A DNA stretch of 64,000 nucleotides from Bacillota bacterium. GTDB taxonomy: Bacteria > Bacillota > Clostridia > Oscillospirales > Ruminococcaceae. The notes under the pieces were generated by a model. The model did no database searches and was not told where the DNA came from. It saw nothing but the letters and a program-made list of their open reading frames with translations. The DNA is taken from contig JAEWWT010000006.1 in NCBI GenBank assembly GCA_023396225.1, forward strand, positions 124,001-188,000. Direction: 5' to 3'. A program made the position numbers and the translations under genes. Of the stretch, positions 23,492 to 32,533 are shown in pieces (within the stretch, counting starts at the first letter, position 1; each line of letters starts with the position of its first letter).

Positions 23492-23793
23492 ATTCAGAAT
23501 GGCTCGGTGATGCTGAAATATGCGCCGACAGAAATCTTATGCGTATTATCCATGGCAGCGAGGAACTTGATCATTCCAACAACGTAAGCATTGCCAAAGC
23601 AAAAGCGGCTGTCAGAGATGTTCTTGCAAATGAAATTTCTGCAAGACAAAAAGAATTTATTGTGCTATACTATTACAAACAGATGAATATCTGCGAAATT
23701 GCCGAAATGCTTGGAGTAAACAAATCCACTGTTTCAAGAACACTTTCAAGGGCAAGACGCAACATTCTGTCAAAACTTAAATATATACTTTAG
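23476..23793 (+). CDS. sigma-70 region 4-like DNA-binding protein
   Basis: 105 aa. The C-terminal ~55 residues form a sigma region 4 helix-turn-helix: ISARQKEFIVLYYYKQMNICEIAEMLGVNKSTVSRTLSRARRNI. No region 2 is present, so it is not a complete sigma factor. It looks like the YlxM- or phage-style short regulators. The TTG start at 23476 has GGAGGT 8 nt upstream inside the preceding gene. The decarboxylase starts 15 bp downstream. Confidence 0.78.
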   Translation: MQRRLNSEWLGDAEICADRNLMRIIHGSEELDHSNNVSIAKAKAAVRDVLANEISARQKEFIVLYYYKQMNICEIAEMLGVNKSTVSRTLSRARRNILSKLKYIL

Positions 23794-23808
23794 GGGACGC
23801 TGTAATCT

Positions 23809-25149
23809 ATGAATACTCCTGTTTATAACTTTGTAAAAGAATATAACGATAAGCATACAGTACGGGCGCATATGCCAGGTCATAAGGGCAAGTCGCCTAT
23901 CATTACTGAACTTTCTTCTGCATATGCTTATGATATAACCGAAATCAGCGGTGCTGATGCTTTGTTTGAGGCTGATGGAATTATTGCCGAAAGCGAGAAG
24001 AGGACGGCTGAACTTTATGGAATAAACAGGACATTATATTCCGCAGGAGGCTCTACTCTCTGCATTCAGGCTATGCTTGCAATTACCTGCAAATGCGGCG
24101 ATACAGTTGTTGCGGCAAGAAACTCTCACCGCTCTTTTATAAACACCTGCGCTCTGCTCGGACTTGACCCTGTATGGGTTTATCCCGAATATGAAAATGG
24201 CTCTGCCGTTTCGGGAAATATTTCTCCGCTAAGCATTGAGGAGGGTATTAAAAGAGGGTTAAAAGAAAGCGGACACGTTTCCGCTATCTACATTACTTCC
24301 CCTGATTATCTTGGAAAAATTGCCGATGTAAAAGGCATTTCTGAGATTTGCAGAAAATATGATATACCTTTGATTGTAGACAATGCACACGGCGCACACC
24401 TTGCTTTTTTAAAAGAAAACCTGCACCCGTCAGTTATAGGTGCAGACCTTTGCTGTGATTCTGCCCACAAAAGTCTTCCTGTGCTTACAGGGGGTGCTTA
24501 TCTCCACATTATAAACCCGAAATTTGCAGATAAAGCAAAAGATTGCATGGCTATGTTCGGTTCTTCAAGTCCGTCATATCTGATTATGCAGTCCCTTGAC
24601 CTTTGTGCTGAATATCTTGCAACAGACTTCCGCAAAGAGCTTGACGAAACTGTCAAGAGGATTGATACCTTGAAAAATCATATTTCTTCTGTATATACTA
24701 TTTGTGATTCAGAGCCGCTCAGAATTACGATTTACACACTTCCGAATGGACTTTACGGGTATCAGCTTGCAGATATACTTAGTGAAAGCAATATAGAATG
24801 TGAGTATGCTGATTCAACGCATATAGTAATGATGTTTTCAACCTGTACAACAGCGGAAGATTTTGAACATGTGGAAAAAGCACTTATGGCTGAGAAAATG
24901 CCGAAAATAAGATTGCTTCCGCCTGATATTAGCTTTCCTGCTCTTACAAAAGCCCGCTCTGTGAGGGAGGCGGCTTTCGGAGAAAGTGAAAGTATCCCTG
25001 TTGAAAAAAGCGTCGGACGGATATGTGCCAAAACAGCAACAGTCTGCCCGCCTTGTATACCCGTCGTCGTTTGTGGCGAAATTATTTCGAAAGATTGCAT
25101 AAATATTTTAAAAAATTATAGCATTTCCTATATAAATGTGTTAAAATAA
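23809..25149 (+). CDS. Orn/Lys/Arg decarboxylase family PLP enzyme (YaaO-like)
   Basis: 446-aa fold-type I PLP enzyme lacking the N-terminal wing domain of inducible decarboxylases, like Bacillus YaaO/SpeA. Seen: HMPGHKG at residues ~23-29, GSTLCIQAML, DNAHGAH (PLP Asp near 192) and the PLP-binding Lys in SAHKSLP (~221). It would decarboxylate a basic amino acid for polyamine synthesis, or be a lysine-decarboxylase-like protein; substrate uncertain. In Bacillus this gene precedes tmk and yaaQ; here darA follows directly and tmk is absent. Confidence 0.88.
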   Translation: MNTPVYNFVKEYNDKHTVRAHMPGHKGKSPIITELSSAYAYDITEISGADALFEADGIIAESEKRTAELYGINRTLYSAGGSTLCIQAMLAITCKCGDTVVAARNSHRSFINTCALLGLDPVWVYPEYENGSAVSGNISPLSIEEGIKRGLKESGHVSAIYITSPDYLGKIADVKGISEICRKYDIPLIVDNAHGAHLAFLKENLHPSVIGADLCCDSAHKSLPVLTGGAYLHIINPKFADKAKDCMAMFGSSSPSYLIMQSLDLCAEYLATDFRKELDETVKRIDTLKNHISSVYTICDSEPLRITIYTLPNGLYGYQLADILSESNIECEYADSTHIVMMFSTCTTAEDFEHVEKALMAEKMPKIRLLPPDISFPALTKARSVREAAFGESESIPVEKSVGRICAKTATVCPPCIPVVVCGEIISKDCINILKNYSISYINVLK

Positions 25150-25178
25150 GAATGAATATATTGCAGGGAGGTTTGCTT

Positions 25179-25505
25179 ATGAAACTTATTTATGCTATTG
25201 TTAATACCGATGACAGCCATTCTGTCAACAATGCTCTTACTAAGGCAGGACATTCGGTTACAAAACTTGCTTCAACAGGCGGTTTCTTAATGAACGGAAA
25301 TACTACTTTTCTGATTTGTGCTGAAGATGACAAGGTTGACAGCATAATCAGTATCATTTCCGAAAAATCCCGCAAGAGAAAATCTCTTGTTCCTGCAGGA
25401 GCTATCGGAGGAATTGAGTTCCATGCATCCGCACTTCCTATCGAAGTTTCTGTCGGAGGGGCAACTATATTCGTAACAGACATCGAAAGATTTGTTAAGG
25501 TATGA
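25179..25505 (+). CDS. darA: c-di-AMP-binding PII-like protein DarA (YaaQ)
   Basis: 108 aa. KLIYAIVNTDDS at the N-terminus, the nucleotide-binding TKLASTGGFL loop near residues 27-36 and GATIFVTDIERF at the C-terminus match DarA/PstA trimers, which bind cyclic di-AMP. Downstream target unknown. GGGAGG lies 8 nt before ATG 25179. Its stop overlaps the holB start (ATGA), so the two are coupled. Confidence 0.92.
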   Translation: MKLIYAIVNTDDSHSVNNALTKAGHSVTKLASTGGFLMNGNTTFLICAEDDKVDSIISIISEKSRKRKSLVPAGAIGGIEFHASALPIEVSVGGATIFVTDIERFVKV

Positions 25506-26473
25506 AAATATATTCAAAGCAGAATGTTCTTGATACGATAAACGCCATGATAAGCGGCGGAAGGCTTGCTCATTCGTTCCTGCTTTTCGGTGAAAAGGGT
25601 ACGGGCAAGAAAACGCTTGCAGAGTATATTGCTATGCTTATGCTGTGCGAAAACCATAATGCCTGCGGTGAATGCCGTCACTGCAAGCGTATTGCGGCAA
25701 ACACTCACCCCGATGTTATCCGTCCTGAACGAAGCGGCAAAACCCTTATCTATAAGCGTGACACTGTAAGACAAATCTGCTCGGATGCATTCATCATGCC
25801 GAATGACTGTGACAAGAAAATCTATATTTTTGCAGACTGCGAGAATATGGAGGAATCCACACAGAATCTTATGTTAAAGCTTATCGAGGAACCGCCCGAT
25901 TATGCGTACTTTATTTTTACAGCTACTGCAAAAAGTGCATTTCTCCCGACCATTCTGTCAAGAGTAATTTCAATCGGCGTTTCGGAATGTTCTGAACAGG
26001 AATGCAGGGCGGCACTTACTGACATGGATAATTATTCTGAGTATCAGATTGATGAAGCTGTTTCCTGCTTTCCGGGCAACATTGGGAACTGCATTGACTA
26101 TCTTAATGGCAGGGATATTGTAGAATATACCGAATCAGCAAGAAAAATTATCAATGGTATCATAAGCGGAAATGAGTATGACATACTCAAGGCTCTCACC
26201 GATATTGGCGACAACAGGAATAATTTGAAACAAATACTTCTTATGACAGACAAAATTATCCGTGACGGATGTGCATTGCGCCTTAACCGTGAAGGAGCGG
26301 ATATAAGAAGAACAGGCTGCTATGAATATGGAGCTGAACAGCTTTCACAGCGTATGTCATTCAGACGTGCAGATGCTTTGCATGAGGCTCTGACGGAAAC
26401 AATTGGTTTCTGCTCGTCAAATGTAAATACTGCGGCGGCAACTGCGGCATTATGCGGAAAGCTTGTCAAATAG
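25502..26473 (+). CDS. holB: DNA polymerase III subunit delta'
   Basis: 323-aa AAA+ clamp-loader subunit. Seen: SFLLFGEKGTGKKT (P-loop, residues ~27-40), a four-Cys zinc module (CENHNACGECRHC), a Walker B-like YIFADCENM and sensor region IEEPPDYAYFIFTA. Helps load the beta clamp. Starts in the 4-bp overlap with darA, matching the Firmicutes yaaQ-holB-yaaT order. Confidence 0.92.
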   Translation: MKIYSKQNVLDTINAMISGGRLAHSFLLFGEKGTGKKTLAEYIAMLMLCENHNACGECRHCKRIAANTHPDVIRPERSGKTLIYKRDTVRQICSDAFIMPNDCDKKIYIFADCENMEESTQNLMLKLIEEPPDYAYFIFTATAKSAFLPTILSRVISIGVSECSEQECRAALTDMDNYSEYQIDEAVSCFPGNIGNCIDYLNGRDIVEYTESARKIINGIISGNEYDILKALTDIGDNRNNLKQILLMTDKIIRDGCALRLNREGADIRRTGCYEYGAEQLSQRMSFRRADALHEALTETIGFCSSNVNTAAATAALCGKLVK

Positions 26474-26521
26474 AAATATAAATTTTACAGCGGAAAAGTA
26501 TCCGCTTATCGGAGGATTGCA

Positions 26522-27388
26522 ATGACCGAAATTATAGGAGTCAGATTTAAAAGCGTGGGTAAAGTCTATTACTTTGCGCCGGGTGATATCAAGGCTACAC
26601 TTGGCATGAATGTAATAGTCGAAACCGCACGGGGAATAGAATGCGGTGAGGTTGTTATCGAGAACCGCATGATTGAGGACACCGAGGTAAACGCTCCGCT
26701 CAAAACTGTTATCCGTGCTGTTACACCGCAGGATATCAAACAGATTGAGCTTAACCGTCAGAAAGAAAAGAATGCTCTTAAAGTATGTCAGGAGAAAATT
26801 GAACACCACAAGCTTGACATGAAGCTTGTTGACGTTGAATGTACATTTGACAACAACAAACTGCTCTTTTACTTCACTGCTGACAACAGAGTGGATTTCA
26901 GGGACCTTGTAAAGGATCTTGCTTCTGTTTTCAGAACAAGAATCGAACTCCGCCAGATTGGTGTAAGAGATGAAGCTAAAATGCTTGGCGGACTTGGAAT
27001 ATGCGGCAGACCTTTCTGCTGTAACGGCTTTTTAAGCGCATTCCAGCCTGTTTCTATTAAAATGGCAAAGGAACAGGGGCTTTCACTTAATCCTACAAAA
27101 ATTTCAGGAACCTGCGGCAGACTTATGTGCTGTCTGAAATATGAGCAAAGCACATATGAGGAACTGCTCAAGACTATTCCTAAGCAGGGTGCTTATGTAA
27201 AGACACCTACTTTCAAGGGATATGTTGAGGAAGCCAACCCTCTTACAGGCAAAGTTAAGGTAAAGCCTGAAAAATCAGATGATCCGCCAGTTGTCTTTGA
27301 CAAGAGTGAAATCGAAATAATCCGTGACGGAAAGATTAAGCTTGACAGAGAAGAAATCAAGGCGCTGAAAGCGCTTGAAGATAATTAA
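26522..27388 (+). CDS. ricT: PSP1-domain protein RicT (YaaT)
   Basis: 288 aa. A PSP1 domain with two cysteine clusters, CGRPFCCNGFL and CGRLMCCLKYE (near residues 160 and 200), which bind an iron-sulfur cluster in the Bacillus RicAFT complex. That complex stimulates RNase Y-dependent mRNA maturation; RicA and RicF are not in the window. GGAGG precedes the ATG. Confidence 0.92.
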   Translation: MTEIIGVRFKSVGKVYYFAPGDIKATLGMNVIVETARGIECGEVVIENRMIEDTEVNAPLKTVIRAVTPQDIKQIELNRQKEKNALKVCQEKIEHHKLDMKLVDVECTFDNNKLLFYFTADNRVDFRDLVKDLASVFRTRIELRQIGVRDEAKMLGGLGICGRPFCCNGFLSAFQPVSIKMAKEQGLSLNPTKISGTCGRLMCCLKYEQSTYEELLKTIPKQGAYVKTPTFKGYVEEANPLTGKVKVKPEKSDDPPVVFDKSEIEIIRDGKIKLDREEIKALKALEDN

Positions 27389-27409
27389 AGAAAAAGGAGA
27401 TCCACAGAA

Positions 27410-27637
27410 ATGAGTAAATCTACAATTCGCACAATAACAATGATTATATCAGCTTTTGCAGCTATTACCGCAATTACTGCCCTCGTTCTAAGCCTTGTTG
27501 CACTTGCAGGAAGAAAATCAGACAGAAAGCATATGATGGCTATGTCATATGGTCTTGACAACTCCGATTTCCTTGTTGATAACGATGATTATTATGAGGA
27601 TGATTATACACTTGGTGAGGAAGAACTTTCATTCTGA
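27410..27637 (+). CDS. small single-pass membrane protein
   Basis: 75 aa. A hydrophobic helix at residues ~7-28 (TMIISAFAAITAITALVLSL), a short basic stretch (GRKSDRKH), then a strongly acidic tail rich in Asp, Glu and Tyr. It resembles small proteins commonly found after ricT in Ruminococcaceae, but no function is known to me. AAAAGGAG lies 9 nt before the ATG. Confidence 0.65.
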   Translation: MSKSTIRTITMIISAFAAITAITALVLSLVALAGRKSDRKHMMAMSYGLDNSDFLVDNDDYYEDDYTLGEEELSF

Positions 27638-27643
27638 TTTGCG

Positions 27644-27691
27644 CAATGACAGCATTTTTCAACCTATGAATTACAATGCTGTCATTGATTT
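27644..27691 (+). terminator. hairpin terminator after the ricT run
   Basis: A 13-bp stem CAATGACAGCATT (27644-27656) / AATGCTGTCATTG (27675-27687), followed by ATTTTG. The T run is short, so termination may be partial. Confidence 0.65.
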
Positions 27692-27766
27692 TGTATAAGT
27701 GTCAGAAAACAACTGATATTTTGTTTTCAAATAACCAAGTTTAACTGGGAAAGGATGACTAATTTC

Positions 27767-28696
27767 ATGATAGGAAATAGCCCAAATATAGTAAAGGTAA
27801 ATCCATCCGGTGCAAAAGTTACTAGAATAGTAGTTACTATTCTTATTGTTATAGCTGCACTTATCGTAATCGGCTCTTCATTTACAATCGTAAGCGCAGG
27901 TCACACTGGTGTTGTTACAACCTTTGGAAAGGTTTCAGACACCGTTCTTGCTGAAGGACTTCACTTCAAGATTCCTTTTGTTCAGGAAATCATTCTCGTT
28001 GATAACAGAGTCCAGAAGGCAGAAGTTGCTTGCTCCTCTGCTTCAAAGGATTTGCAGACTGTTTCAAGCACAATTGCAATTAACTACAAGGTTCTTAACT
28101 CAAATTCTGCACAGATATATAAAAATGTCGGCATGGATTATGAATCTATTATAATTTCACCTGCTATTCAGGAATGTGTAAAGGCCGTTACTGCTAAGTT
28201 TACCGCAGAAGAGCTTATCACGAACCGTCAGAGTGTCGGCGATCAGATGAGCACCCTTTTGAAAGATAAGATTGCAAGCTATGGTCTTGAAATTCAGATT
28301 TTCAACATTATTTCATTTGATTTTACCGCTGAATACAATGCCGCTATTGAAGCTAAGCAGACAGCACAGCAAAATGCACTCAAGGCTGAACAGGATCTCC
28401 AGAGAATTAAGGTTGAAGCTGAACAGACTATTGCACAAGCTGAGGCTGAAGCAGCGGCTTATAAGCTAAAATCCGAACAGCTTACACCTCAGATGATCCT
28501 TATGGAATACATAGATAAGTGGGACGGCAAGCTTCCTACCGTTGCTTCAGGTGAAAGCGGATCAATGATGCTTGATATTTCATCAATGCTTGATGAAATG
28601 CAAAACGGCACAAATACATATATACCATCATCCAGCTCAAATACTGCAAGCGCAGAAAACACAGCAGAAATAGAAAATACTGATACAAACGAATAA
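27767..28696 (+). CDS. SPFH/prohibitin-domain membrane protein
   Basis: 309 aa. A transmembrane helix at residues ~20-45, then a PHB/SPFH domain (AGHTGVVTTFGKVSDTVLAEGLHFKIPFVQ), a coiled-coil stretch rich in Glu/Ala/Gln (KAEQDLQRIKVEAEQTIAQAEAEA) and a Ser/Asn/Thr-rich tail. Resembles prohibitin- or HflC/stomatin-type scaffolds of membrane microdomains. ATG 27767 is chosen because GGGAAAGGA abuts the earlier ATG at 27755. No NfeD partner is adjacent. Confidence 0.88.
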   Translation: MIGNSPNIVKVNPSGAKVTRIVVTILIVIAALIVIGSSFTIVSAGHTGVVTTFGKVSDTVLAEGLHFKIPFVQEIILVDNRVQKAEVACSSASKDLQTVSSTIAINYKVLNSNSAQIYKNVGMDYESIIISPAIQECVKAVTAKFTAEELITNRQSVGDQMSTLLKDKIASYGLEIQIFNIISFDFTAEYNAAIEAKQTAQQNALKAEQDLQRIKVEAEQTIAQAEAEAAAYKLKSEQLTPQMILMEYIDKWDGKLPTVASGESGSMMLDISSMLDEMQNGTNTYIPSSSSNTASAENTAEIENTDTNE

Positions 28697-28706
28697 AATA
28701 TAAATT

Positions 28707-28745
28707 AACAGGGAACTATCTTATTGAAAGTTCCCTGTTTTTTAT
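28707..28745 (+). terminator. intrinsic terminator
   Basis: An 11-bp stem AACAGGGAACT (28707-28717) / AGTTCCCTGTT (28729-28739) followed by a T tract. Confidence 0.9.
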
Positions 28746-28872
28746 TTTTGACTTCAAAAAATCAGTTGCAATAAATTACGATGTTTGTTATTTTGTTGAC
28801 AAGGGTATTGCAATTTTCGGCATATTAATATATAATTATAGTATTAAATAATAAATCTTTGGAGGTAAAAAT

Positions 28873-29742
28873 ATGTCAAAACTCGTTTCTGCAAAGGACA
28901 TGCTCAATAAGGCTCGTGACGGCAAATATGCTGTTGGTCAGTTCAATATCAACAACCTTGAATGGACAAAGGCTGTTCTTCTTACAGCTCAGGAGCTTAA
29001 TTCACCTGTTATCCTCGGCGTTTCCGAAGGTGCAGGCAAGTATATGTGTGGTTATAACACAGTTGTAGGTATGGTAAACGGAATGATGGATTCTCTCAAT
29101 ATCACTGTTCCTGTTGCCCTTCACCTTGACCACGGTTCATTTGAAGGCGCTAAGGCTTGTATCAAAGCAGGTTTCTCTTCAATTATGTTCGACGGCTCAC
29201 ATTATGCTATTGAAGAAAACATTGCAAAGACTACAACTCTTGTAAATGCTTGTGATGTTCTCGGCATTTCACTTGAAGCTGAAGTTGGTTCAATCGGCGG
29301 CGAAGAAGACGGCGTTGTTGGCGCTGGCGAATGTGCTGATCCTGACGAATGCAAGGCTATTGCTGATCTCGGCGTTACAATGCTTGCTGCTGGTATCGGT
29401 AATATCCACGGTAAGTATCCTGATAACTGGGCTGGTCTTTCATTTGATACACTTGCTGCTGTTAAGGCTAAGGTTGGCGATATGCCTCTCGTTCTCCACG
29501 GCGGTACTGGTATTCCTGAAGACATGATCAAGAAGGCTATTTCCCTCGGCGTTGCTAAGATCAATGTTAATACTGAATGTCAGCTTACATTCCAGGCTGC
29601 TACAAGAAAGTATATTGAAGACGGCAAGGATCTTCAGGGCAAGGGCTTTGACCCAAGAAAGCTTCTTGCACCAGGCTTTGAAGCAATTAAGGCTACAGTC
29701 AAGGAAAAGATGGAACTTTTCGGTTCTGTAAATAAGGCATAA
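28873..29742 (+). CDS. fba: fructose-bisphosphate aldolase, class II
   Basis: 289-aa zinc enzyme of glycolysis splitting fructose-1,6-bisphosphate to DHAP and glyceraldehyde-3-phosphate. Seen: GQFNINNLEW, the catalytic HLDHGS (~residue 80), EVGSIGGEEDGV, HGKYP (zinc His) and HGGTGIPE followed by KINVNTE. GGAGG lies 7 nt before the ATG. It has a favoured-codon look (many GCT, GTT, GGC, AAG) and its own terminator, consistent with high expression. Confidence 0.95.
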   Translation: MSKLVSAKDMLNKARDGKYAVGQFNINNLEWTKAVLLTAQELNSPVILGVSEGAGKYMCGYNTVVGMVNGMMDSLNITVPVALHLDHGSFEGAKACIKAGFSSIMFDGSHYAIEENIAKTTTLVNACDVLGISLEAEVGSIGGEEDGVVGAGECADPDECKAIADLGVTMLAAGIGNIHGKYPDNWAGLSFDTLAAVKAKVGDMPLVLHGGTGIPEDMIKKAISLGVAKINVNTECQLTFQAATRKYIEDGKDLQGKGFDPRKLLAPGFEAIKATVKEKMELFGSVNKA

Positions 29743-29760
29743 TTTATCCCAAAATAGATG

Positions 29761-29788
29761 GAGCAGGTGTAAAAGCCTGCTCTTTTTT
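29761..29788 (+). terminator. intrinsic terminator after fba
   Basis: GAGCAGG (29761-29767) / CCTGCTC (29776-29782) followed by six T. Confidence 0.92.
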
Positions 29789-29937
29789 GTTATATTGTCT
29801 TATTATTTTATTTATCAGATAAATGAATTTGTTAATATCGGAAAAAAGCAATAAACTGTGTACATTTAATATTTTATGGTGTATAATATTTTATATAAAA
29901 AAATATTTTTGAAATGAAAAGAGTTGTGCTTTTTAGT

Positions 29938-31083
29938 ATGGATACTTCTATTAGTCAAAAATTTATTATATGTAATAACTGTGGTGCAATTAATAAGAAA
30001 GAAAATACTATTTGTATAAAATGCGGCGCTTATATTGATTTGTATACTCCAAGTTCTGATTATGAAAATCCGAATTTTGAGGATATGAATTATAACATTC
30101 CAGGAAACTATTTAACTGACGCAGGCAAAGAAACTCCTGACACTACTGATTTTATTGATGAGCCTGAACAAGATGACGATGATGAGATATTTGTTCCAGA
30201 GCCTGATGAATTTGGACTAAACGGAGTAATACCTAAAAGAACCGTCAGCTCAGTTAATCTTCAGAACAGTGCTTTTTCACCTGCAGATAATAAAATCACA
30301 TTAAAAAATCCTCTTGTAATTGTAGGATTGGCAGTTCTTATTATGGTATTAAGTATTGTGACAATTAAAGATGACAAAAATAGTGAAACAGTAGATGTTG
30401 TTATTAATGAAACAAGACCTGTGGAGGATTCTGTTGCTTCAACTGACAATCCTTTTGATAAGTTCTACCAAGCTTATTGTGCTCTTAATAATGGAAAAGA
30501 AATCAGCTTAAAAAAATCCAAGACATATGCTTTAGTTCAGGAAATTAAGAAGAAAGATGCATTTTACATAAGTTTGACCGATATTGATAAATATGATAAA
30601 TCTGAATCCACTGTACAAATTGCCGTAAAGGACAAAGATATTGCTATTATTAACGAAAGTGAAGAATATTCCAGTTATTTATATATAGATGACATGAAGT
30701 ACACCTTGTATTACCCTTCCACCAAAGCAGCTCAATCAATGACTCTTGATCAGAACTCATATGCCGCTATGGGGCTTAGAAACTACATTTTCACAAAATT
30801 AATTTATGATATCTCAGATGATCCAGATGAAGATTTTTACACAGTTAGAAGTTATACCACTGAAATTGATGGTAAGACCTATACATATGAGACTATAAAA
30901 GACGATAAGTATTTCAGTAGCCTCCATTATTATGTATATGACAATAGCGGCAAGCTTTGTATGAGCGGTGATGAATATGGGAGTTTAACTATCATAGACA
31001 AATTTACTGACAATGTTCCTCCCAGCGTTTTTAACCAGCCTTTAGGTTATAACATTACTGATCTGGATGATGAAAATGAATAA
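29938..31083 (+). CDS. zinc-ribbon membrane protein, paralogue of the next lipoprotein
   Basis: 381 aa from ATG 29938 (the start is uncertain; no strong ribosome binding site for it or the ATG at 29914). An N-terminal zinc ribbon CNNCG...CIKCG (residues ~12-31), an acidic linker, a transmembrane helix near 125-145 (NPLVIVGLAVLIMVL), then an extracellular ~200-residue domain. That domain (FDKFYQAY, NGKEISLKKSKTYALVQEI, YIDDMKYTLYYPSTKAA) aligns with the lipoprotein at 31299. The zinc ribbon would sit in the cytoplasm. Function unknown. Confidence 0.75.
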   Translation: MDTSISQKFIICNNCGAINKKENTICIKCGAYIDLYTPSSDYENPNFEDMNYNIPGNYLTDAGKETPDTTDFIDEPEQDDDDEIFVPEPDEFGLNGVIPKRTVSSVNLQNSAFSPADNKITLKNPLVIVGLAVLIMVLSIVTIKDDKNSETVDVVINETRPVEDSVASTDNPFDKFYQAYCALNNGKEISLKKSKTYALVQEIKKKDAFYISLTDIDKYDKSESTVQIAVKDKDIAIINESEEYSSYLYIDDMKYTLYYPSTKAAQSMTLDQNSYAAMGLRNYIFTKLIYDISDDPDEDFYTVRSYTTEIDGKTYTYETIKDDKYFSSLHYYVYDNSGKLCMSGDEYGSLTIIDKFTDNVPPSVFNQPLGYNITDLDDENE

Positions 31084-31298
31084 GCCTCATACGTGGGTTT
31101 GTTCATAAATATTTACTTAGTTAGTGTGTACAAAAATTTATCCAATTCTTATGTGATTTTAAATATAATATTTCACGGAATTAACTGTATTTTGTTGCTT
31201 TAGTAGAATAATTACTTAAACTCTGTACATTTTGAAGCTGTTAGTGTATACTAAAATATCGTTGGTCAAAACAAACATATTTAAGGAGATATTTACTT

Positions 31299-32117
31299 AT
31301 GAAAAAGACTTTAGGAATTATTCTTTCATTAGCTCTTTGCGTTTCAATGCTTGCAGGATGTAGTAAGTCAGGTAATGCAGAAGAAACTACAACCGCTACT
31401 GAAACTACGACCGCTGCTGAAACTACATCTGCTGAAGAGACAACAGAAGAAACAGTTGCTGATACCGAAGCTGCTGGAGGTGAAGCTGCTGCAAGTGGTG
31501 CTGCATCAAGTTTTGCAGATGCTTACGCTAACCTTGGCGAAGGCAAGGAAATAAACATCAAGGACTCAAATACATATAAATTTGTACAGGAACTTAAAGA
31601 TGCAAAATCACTTTATGCTTCATTTACAATGATGGCTCCTGAAGGCGAAACAACACTGGAAATGGCTATTGACGGAGAAAATGTTTATATGAAGACTGAA
31701 GCACCTGGAGCTTCTGGTATGATATACATTGTTGACATGGCTTACACAATGTATGATCCATCAACAATGACTGCAATGACAATGAAGCTTGACCAGGAAA
31801 CATACGATTCTATGGATCTTAAGAATGCAATGTCAAGCTTTGAATTAGATGATATTGATGATGTTGACGGAAAGATCATGTCTTATAATGTTGAAGTAAA
31901 CGGCAAAAAGTATACATATGAAGTTGACGCTGAAAAGACATGCTACTATGTATATGATGAAAGCGGAAAGATTGTAACATTTGCCGCTACAGTTTCTGAA
32001 ACTGCAATGGATGTTATCGTTAATGCATTTACAACAGAAGTTCCTGCTGACGTTTGGACACAGCCTACAGGCTACACAGTTCAGGATCTCAGTGCAGCAA
32101 TGGCTGCAGCTGAATAA
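31299..32117 (+). CDS. lipoprotein with Thr/Glu-rich linker
   Basis: 272 aa. Signal peptide with lipobox LAGC at about residue 21, a 40-residue linker of TTTATETT-type repeats, then the domain shared with the preceding gene (EGKEINIKDSNTYKFVQEL, YIVDMAYTMYDPSTMTA, ending QPTGYTVQDLS). The domain is probably beta-rich and extracellular. TAAGGAG lies 10 nt before the ATG. The two genes are tandem paralogues that use different membrane anchors. Role unknown. Confidence 0.82.
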   Translation: MKKTLGIILSLALCVSMLAGCSKSGNAEETTTATETTTAAETTSAEETTEETVADTEAAGGEAAASGAASSFADAYANLGEGKEINIKDSNTYKFVQELKDAKSLYASFTMMAPEGETTLEMAIDGENVYMKTEAPGASGMIYIVDMAYTMYDPSTMTAMTMKLDQETYDSMDLKNAMSSFELDDIDDVDGKIMSYNVEVNGKKYTYEVDAEKTCYYVYDESGKIVTFAATVSETAMDVIVNAFTTEVPADVWTQPTGYTVQDLSAAMAAAE

Positions 32118-32149
32118 TTAATTTTAGCTGAATATTTAATGATTTATAT

Positions 32150-32183
32150 AGACTGTACAATAAACAATATTATTGTACAGTCT
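32150..32183 (+). terminator. hairpin terminator
   Basis: A perfect 13-bp stem AGACTGTACAATA (32150-32162) / TATTGTACAGTCT (32171-32183). There is no clear T run, so it may only stabilise the 3' end. Confidence 0.6.
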
Positions 32184-32533
32184 AGTTTGCGTTTTCAGAC
32201 AAATTTATGATACTGTTGCACTTATGCAGGTGAAAATTTAACAAATGAATTATATATCTTGTACTTCATAGTTGTCTCATACGGCATTTACCCTGTTTTT
32301 TTATTTTTTATAAAATTATGGTTTTTGCAGATATACAAGCCTATTTCGACATGCAAACATGATATAATTGTAGAAAATAGCCAAATGAAAAATAAGTATT
32401 TATTAATAATCCTAAAATATTATTAAATGTATTGCAATTATTCAGCAATCATAATATAATATTGATTATACCAAAGGTGCGTTTTGTCAATTATGCACAA
32501 ACCGCTAATATGTTTGAATGGGAGAGTTTACCT
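32184..32533 (+). other. AT-rich gene-free stretch upstream of the EF-G paralogue
   Basis: 350 bp without a credible gene. It contains a T-rich tract near 32298 and a TATAAT-like sequence near 32361, but I could not find a well-spaced -35. No convincing stem-loop was seen beyond the terminator at 32150. Confidence 0.5.

Noticed and set aside
29202..29564. 120-codon minus-strand frame opposite fba
   Set aside because: Shadow created by codon bias of the highly expressed aldolase; no start signals.
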